A program made the position numbers and the translations under genes. Under the pieces are notes generated by a model. The model was not told the DNA's origin. It searched no databases and saw only the letters and a program-made list of their open reading frames with translations. A stretch of 64,000 nt of DNA from Purshia tridentata (taxonomy: Eukaryota; Streptophyta; Magnoliopsida; Rosales; Rosaceae): the NCBI GenBank assembly GCA_003254885.1, contig QANT01006145.1, positions 1 to 64,000 of the forward strand. Direction: 5' to 3'. Shown here in pieces: positions 58,830 to 64,000 of this stretch. The first letter of the stretch is position 1. The number at the start of each line of letters is the position of its first letter.

Positions 58830-59260
58830 ATGGGCAGCAACAACACATCAGCCGCAGCAGCAGGACCGGTGTCAGTGCCGGTGGATTTCAGATTCCACCC
58901 CAAGGAGGAGGAGCTGGTGAAGCACTACCTGAGGAACAAGCTGCAGGGCATGGATTACCACATCCTAGAAATCGGTGTCTGCAAGTACGAGCCTAGTGCT
59001 TTACCTGGTAATCTATTCTTGTCTTAATTTGATCACTTCCCATTTGAATATTTGGTCCATTAAAGTGTTGGTTGTGGTTGGGTTCAACAACCTGTTTTGT
59101 GGTGCATATTGCATTTGCTGCGCTCTCGATCGCAGAAACTGAGACAGAGACTCGTGCACCAACAGCGTACGCTCCAATAGGACCACCCAAAAATTACAGG
59201 CAAGGAACGTGCAATCAAGACTCGTCATTGGGAAGAAGAGGACCAAATCTCCAAACTCAG
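58830..59260 (+). pseudogene. Short NAC pseudogene, copy of the 43.4 kb gene
   Basis: Exon 1 (58830-59007) is whole and very close to that of the 43.4 kb gene: [48 protein letters not shown], with a GT donor. Exon 2 begins after TTTGC(T)G near 59119 but has lost several internal pieces, including the [12 protein letters not shown] part and the WKI part, and the sequence stops resembling NAC by about 59260. Substitutions at conserved sites (G to D in VGFRF, P to K in HPTEE) show relaxed constraint. The upstream block is also a copy of the 43.4 kb promoter. Confidence 0.85.
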
Positions 59261-60604
59261 AGCTTCAACAATCCAAACTCAAATCTCCAAAGTTTACTGA
59301 AATAAATGTATAAATTTCGGTGGCAGCGGTGGCGGGGGAGGGAGACAACCGATCGTCATCGTCATCCTCATCAATCATATTAAAAAAACGTTATATAATA
59401 AATATACCACTATATATAAAATGGAAAAAACATTGTAGATCAATATAAAACTATCTCATACGTTGGACTAATAGTGTAATTTTCTTTATTTTTTATCGTG
59501 CTTCTATTATATTAAAATTCTGGCTTTGTCACTAATTATAACTTTTGCTAGATATTGTTTCCAAATATTTAACCACATTGTTCTACCATCCATGGTGGAT
59601 AGGGTGTGGTATATTAGACATGTTTAGGTATGAGATTTTTTACCTTAAAAAACTTTGTTGGCTGTGGATCCTTAATTTACATGTTGTGCTACTTTTTTGA
59701 CGTGGAATTCTTTTCGCATCCATGACTTGGTTTTGAGTCACATAACTTTAACATTTTCTTAGTTACCAAATTTTTCCTATAATAGAATTTGAAATTCTAA
59801 TATACACACTCACATCAAATTAAGGTAAAATATATGTTTTGCATCATAAAAGTAGTGAGGAAAGAAATAAATTAAAATTTGAAATGTTTCTATCATGAAC
59901 TATACGGTGGGCTTTTTCAACATTAATTTTGAATAAAATGTCACCAATTCCCTTATAATATAACAATAATTTAAATTTTTTAAATCTAAAATCCTATAAC
60001 TTTCACTTTTTGTTTATTTGTCAAATATAAAGTGTACTGTTACTTTACATTTCTCTTTTATAGAAATATTTTACTTTGAAAACATTAATGAATAACATCC
60101 ATCAAATAAAAGTCATGATGAATACTAAATTACACATACATGGACCAAAAGAAAAAATATAAAATTACGTAAAACATAGTAACTTAGTATATTATATGAT
60201 CAATATGGTCTCGGATAAGGCTTTGATTCATAACACAAGCAAGAATCTAGAATATTCAGGAAGCCTCTCGATTGTTATGTTATGAGTACAAAAATACTGA
60301 AAGCCTCCCATTAATACAAGAGGTATAGTATAGATTCCTTAAAAGGAGAAAACAGTTGTACAACTCAACGCGTGATGGGGAAGAAAAGTTATAGTGTGGG
60401 ACCGAGTGACACGAGGCAAGCCATGATTGGTCAGGTAAACTTGTTTGGGTTGGTCACGACCAGCGATCAAAGTGAAGTCAAGAGAGTGAGTGAGTGAGTG
60501 AGTTTTGCCTATTAATACAACTTGAACTCTGTTTCTGATGATCAGAAGCTAGGAATTGACTGATAAATTGATAATCCTCCAGACCGAGTTACGAAGAAGA
60601 AGAG
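59261..60604. other. Intergenic, upstream of the 60.6 kb NAC gene
   Basis: AT-rich. 59640-60190 resembles 52510-53160 upstream of the 53.6 kb gene. 60210-60604 is the type-B promoter (GGCTTTGATTCATAACACAA, GGGACCGAGTGACACGAGG, GGTCACGACCAGCGATCAAA), then a (GTGA)n run at about 60486-60501 and a CTATTAATACAACTT core region near 60508. Confidence 0.5.
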
Positions 60605-62596
60605 ATGAGCAGCAGCAGCAGCAGCAACAACACAGCAGCAGAGCTTGTGGGACTACGGTTTAATCCCACGGAGCAGGAGCTGGTGAGCCACTATTTGAAC
60701 AATAAGTTGCAGGGCAAAGATTCCCACTTTCCTGTAATCTCTTGCTGCAAACACGAGCCTTGGGATTTGCTTGGTATATCCTCCGTCTCCTTTTTAATTT
60801 CTTGCGTCTCATTTTATCTCATTTTTAATGGATTATCATAAATAAATCAAAAATAGTTATTAGTACCTCTGTTTTAACTTTTATAACATATTTGGTTAAT
60901 GTAGATGTAGTTTTAAAATTTCATATTTTATTTTTATATTTAGAAACTTTTAACAAACTTAAACTTTCAATTTTTGTTTGAAATTACAAATAATATAAAA
61001 CACTAATACCAAATATGGAGTTTTAAAATCACATGGACTAAATATGTTTTCATGGTAAAAACACATAGACCAAAATTATTATTTTCCATATTTTATTATT
61101 AGTGTTTTGAATTTTATGTTTTTATGTTGTTAGACTATCAAATATTATGTTTTAATGAGTTGTTAGAATTTGCTTAATTGGATTGACAGGTTGAGAACAT
61201 AATATGATGAAGTGGTAACATTAGTTCCCAAATTGTACGTGAATATATAATCTTGTTATGTTGTTGAGTATTGTGTTGCTGCATTGCATTGTGGCAGCGC
61301 TGTTGGTCCCAAACGAGGACATGGAGGGGTACTTCTTCAGCCCACGCGATTACAAGTATGCCAAAAGCAAACGCTCCAACAGGGCCACACTGAAAGGCTC
61401 GTGGAAGATCACAGGCAAGCCTCGTGGAATCAAGGATCGATACACCCAAGATGTCATTGGGTATAAGAAGACATTGACCTTCAGCATAGGTCGTGGGTCT
61501 AATGCTCAGAATACCAACTTCGTCATGCACGAGTATGATATGCCTGGCCACAATGGGGACTTTGTTCTCTGCCGCTTGAAGATTAAGCCTCACAAGTCTG
61601 CTAAGAAGAAGGATAGTTCAATCTGTGAGGAAGCTGACCCTGATAGCTACATTGCAGCAGATGATATGATTGCAGAGCAAGACAAAAAGCTGGAAGATCC
61701 TCTGCTTCCCAATGGCAATGTTGGTGAATGCAAAGAGAAAGATTCTTTTCTTATAGATGAGAATGATAATGGATTTTCTTCTGATTTGGATATGTATGTA
61801 AAGGTGAGTACAAACATTCTTTTTGAACTTTTTTTTATATGAACTTGTTAATATGGAGCACAAGAAGTAGATCAAAACCTAAAGCTTGCTTGTTTGTGAT
61901 TCTTAATCCAGCAACTATATCCTCAGCAAGGTGAAAGTCAGGAGTCACTCATACTTCCAACTCAGCCACATCAGCAACAGGATTACTCCTCCTCCACACT
62001 GCACTCACCAAAAGAAGCACACATGGGACATGTTCCACATGCCGATGTCAATAATGGTGAATTTAGTTTGGGGAAATCTCCATTGGGGGATATTTCAACC
62101 AATGATAACCATGAACCAGTTAGCGGCACGTCTAATCTTGGAAGTGCTACTGATAATTGTATTCCAAAGGTGAATGAGCGTGCTTTTGAACATATTCTTA
62201 TATGCAGTTCTAAATATGGAGCACAGGGTGTATATCCAAACTTAACACTAGCTTGTTTGTGATTCTTTAATCCAGGTTTTTACTCAACCAGGAAAAAATC
62301 TGGATCCACTTTTACAGGGTTACCCACTGCTGTCACCAATGCACACAGAACCGAGAGATGTTCTGCATGGCAATAACAACATTGCCGGCAATGAGTCACA
62401 ATCTCAATTTATAGATTGTGACTTTTTTCTCACAGACTTTCTATTTATTGATGGCCAGTATTGTTACTCCTGTCAAGAAAAAACAAAATTTCCTTCCATG
62501 GACTTTAACCAACCAAGGTCATTGGGAACACAACCTCCTTCCAATGACTCCTTTCAAGGTTATTCTGCATTAGCTACTGGAGAAACTCCAGTGTAG
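60605..62596 (+). CDS. NAC transcription factor, anchor-less
   Basis: Exons: 60605-60773, 61298-61803, 61912-62169 and 62276-62596; 417 codons, in frame. NAC subdomains: VGLRFNPTEQELVSHYLNNK, FPVISCCKHEPWDLLG, MEGYFFSPRDYKYAKSKRSN, KGSWKITGKPRGIKDRYTQD, VIGYKKTLTFSIGRGSN, NTNFVMHEYDM, DFVLCRLKIKPHK. C-D and E lie in one exon. Subdomain C has GY for WF (GYFF against EWFF) and GSW for GYW or GFW, so DNA binding could differ. The tail repeats the exon motifs STLHSPKEAHMGHVPHADVN and VFTQPGKNLDPLLQGYPLLS and ends ALATGETPV. Exon 1 begins with a Ser/Asn run coded by an AGC repeat. Confidence 0.82.
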
Positions 62597-64000
62597 CTAA
62601 TGGACCGCAATACTTCTATTTGTAGGAGAATATCAATAGAGGCCTTGTAAGAATGTGGCTCCACCTCACATTATTACACTCACCAATGACATTCTCCTAC
62701 AAATAATGCAAAGATCTTCCAGATAACATGAAATTTTACCTGTGTTGATGGTTTGCTAGTGCAAACACTGACACTCGTGTACATTTCTGTAACTGGAAGC
62801 TTTGAAATCTTCTTCTTCATGGTTTTGGACTATGTGTCCAGGACAAGTCTTTTCTTCCTTCTCTTTTCTGGGCGATTGTTGTATGTAACAGCATCCCCAT
62901 GTTTTGGAAACTTCAAGTTTGTTAGTTGGACTTGTTGGTTCAAAGAAACACCAAATGCAAATGGTTAAAATACCATTCTGAACACTACCCTTCTCCAAAC
63001 GCATTGAGTCCAGACATAATAAAGATGTCTTTTCTCAGAAGCAGTTATTTGGAGATGGTGATTCCTCTGTCAACAGAACTACCAATATTCATTCCTCATA
63101 TCCAATTGTCTCTGAATAGTGTATTCCTCCGAAATAGTGTAATGCACTAAACCAAAAAACACCCACGTAAGCCAATATCCATTCACATCTTCACACATGG
63201 GAGCTGCTCCAAGAAGGGAAGAATCCGACTGCAGAGCAGTATTGAAAGACAAGGTGAGTGAATCAAACTGAAAACATTAAGTTTTTCTGGCTTTCTTTTA
63301 TATTGAAGCTTTTAGTGAGGTTTACTAAACTCAAATTGATTTCTTTTGCAGGTCAGAGAAACTGCGGAGCATTGTATTGCTGTTAGTCTGCAACAAAAAA
63401 CCAAGTCCTGGAATCATATGGTTTGATGCAGGCATGGAATGAGCAGCTGGCAGCAATTGGAAGGGTTCTTTCATTTTCCATGAAGCGTCTCCTTTGTGCC
63501 ATAAATCAAGTATTCGGTAGAATATTTTGACCGAGTTCTAGTTCTAGCCTAAAAGGCTTAGCCTAAAAAGGCTTTGTTCCACAGCCACTATTCTGGAAGT
63601 GGCATTATACAGAAGCTGCTGCAACATGACTGCTGGAGTCTCAATATCTCTTAATATAACCAGACACTAGTCTGATGTCGTGGTTATTAACATAGAAGTT
63701 TTGGGCTCCATTCGTCATGGAATAGTAGTAACAGTCAGTTTTAACGACGTATGATTGAAGGTCTTAAAGGCTGATTATGGTTGATGATCATGGAATAGTA
63801 GTAACAATCAATTTTAATTATGTATGATTGATGGTCTTAAACATAGACTGATTATGATTGATGGTCTTAAACATAGACCATTGTGATTGAAGGTCTTAAA
63901 CGTAGACTATCTATCAGCTTCAAGCTGAAGCATCCCCAGCCACCCCTTGCAACCAAAATTTGTATCCTTGTTAATATTTGTTTATTTTGAACCTTTTAAA
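62597..64000. other. 3' region of the 60.6 kb NAC gene with relic exons
   Basis: Same block as after the other two anchor-less genes: GTAGGAGAATATCAATAGAGG after the stop, one copy of the ~110-bp unit (62780-62870), and relic exons 63197-63253 (MGAAPRREESDCRA...) and 63352-63426 (VRETAEHCIAVSLQQKTKSW, then a stop after NHMV). Then follow GSNWKGSFIF-like sequence (about 63449-63480) and several ATGATTGATGGTCTTAAACA repeats (63747-63905). The window ends within this block. Confidence 0.6.

Noticed and set aside
63450-63600. An anchor-coding exon for the 60.6 kb NAC gene
   Set aside because: The NWKGS motif is there, but no hydrophobic segment follows and the frame closes at once.

Overview
The window is nuclear DNA of a flowering plant, most likely a woody rosid eudicot. 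The support is AT-rich intergenic DNA, short GT-AG introns, plant-only gene families (WAT1-type transporter, PPR protein, NAC factors), Ty1/copia and Ty3/gypsy retroelements, and an intron-bearing elongator tRNA-Met. The species cannot be named from the sequence. Two isolated N bases (27969, 32262) mark assembly joins.

The left 22 kb is an ordinary gene-rich segment. In order it holds a purple acid phosphatase (PAP29-like, 5' end not in the window), an intronless PPR gene (minus), a WAT1/EamA transporter of six exons, the ribosome biogenesis factor RPF1 with eleven exons, an unrecognised multi-pass membrane protein (minus), a 5 kb gap with two Harbinger-like MITEs, and an endonuclease/exonuclease/phosphatase protein with EF-hand (At1g02270-like). 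From memory, the PPR-RPF1-NAC order resembles Arabidopsis At4g01570-At4g01560-At4g01550/01540, so the NAC array is probably the ortholog of the NTM1/NTM2 locus.

The right 40 kb is a tandem NAC array with seven loci: one complete gene ending in a membrane anchor (23.5 kb), one minus-strand pseudogene (35.5-39.2 kb), one gene with a frameshifted tail (43.4 kb), three intact genes without the anchor (48.4, 53.6 and 60.6 kb) and one short pseudogene (58.8 kb). Exon structures were worked out by hand: each intact model joins in frame at GT-AG borders and gives a whole number of codons. Two promoter types recur upstream of the copies. Downstream of the anchor-less genes lie decayed copies of the C-terminal exons that the first gene still uses. 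The array therefore looks like membrane-tethered NACs that became soluble after duplication.

Retroelement fossils sit among the NAC genes: a copia fragment inside an intron of the first NAC, a gypsy (chromovirus-like) internal region bounded by single Ns, a 349 bp solo LTR, and two ~1 kb solo LTRs in opposite orientation inside the NAC pseudogene. The sequence flanking the gypsy piece is present twice, almost identical, once with and once without the 349 bp LTR. This looks like two haplotypes joined in series by the assembler.
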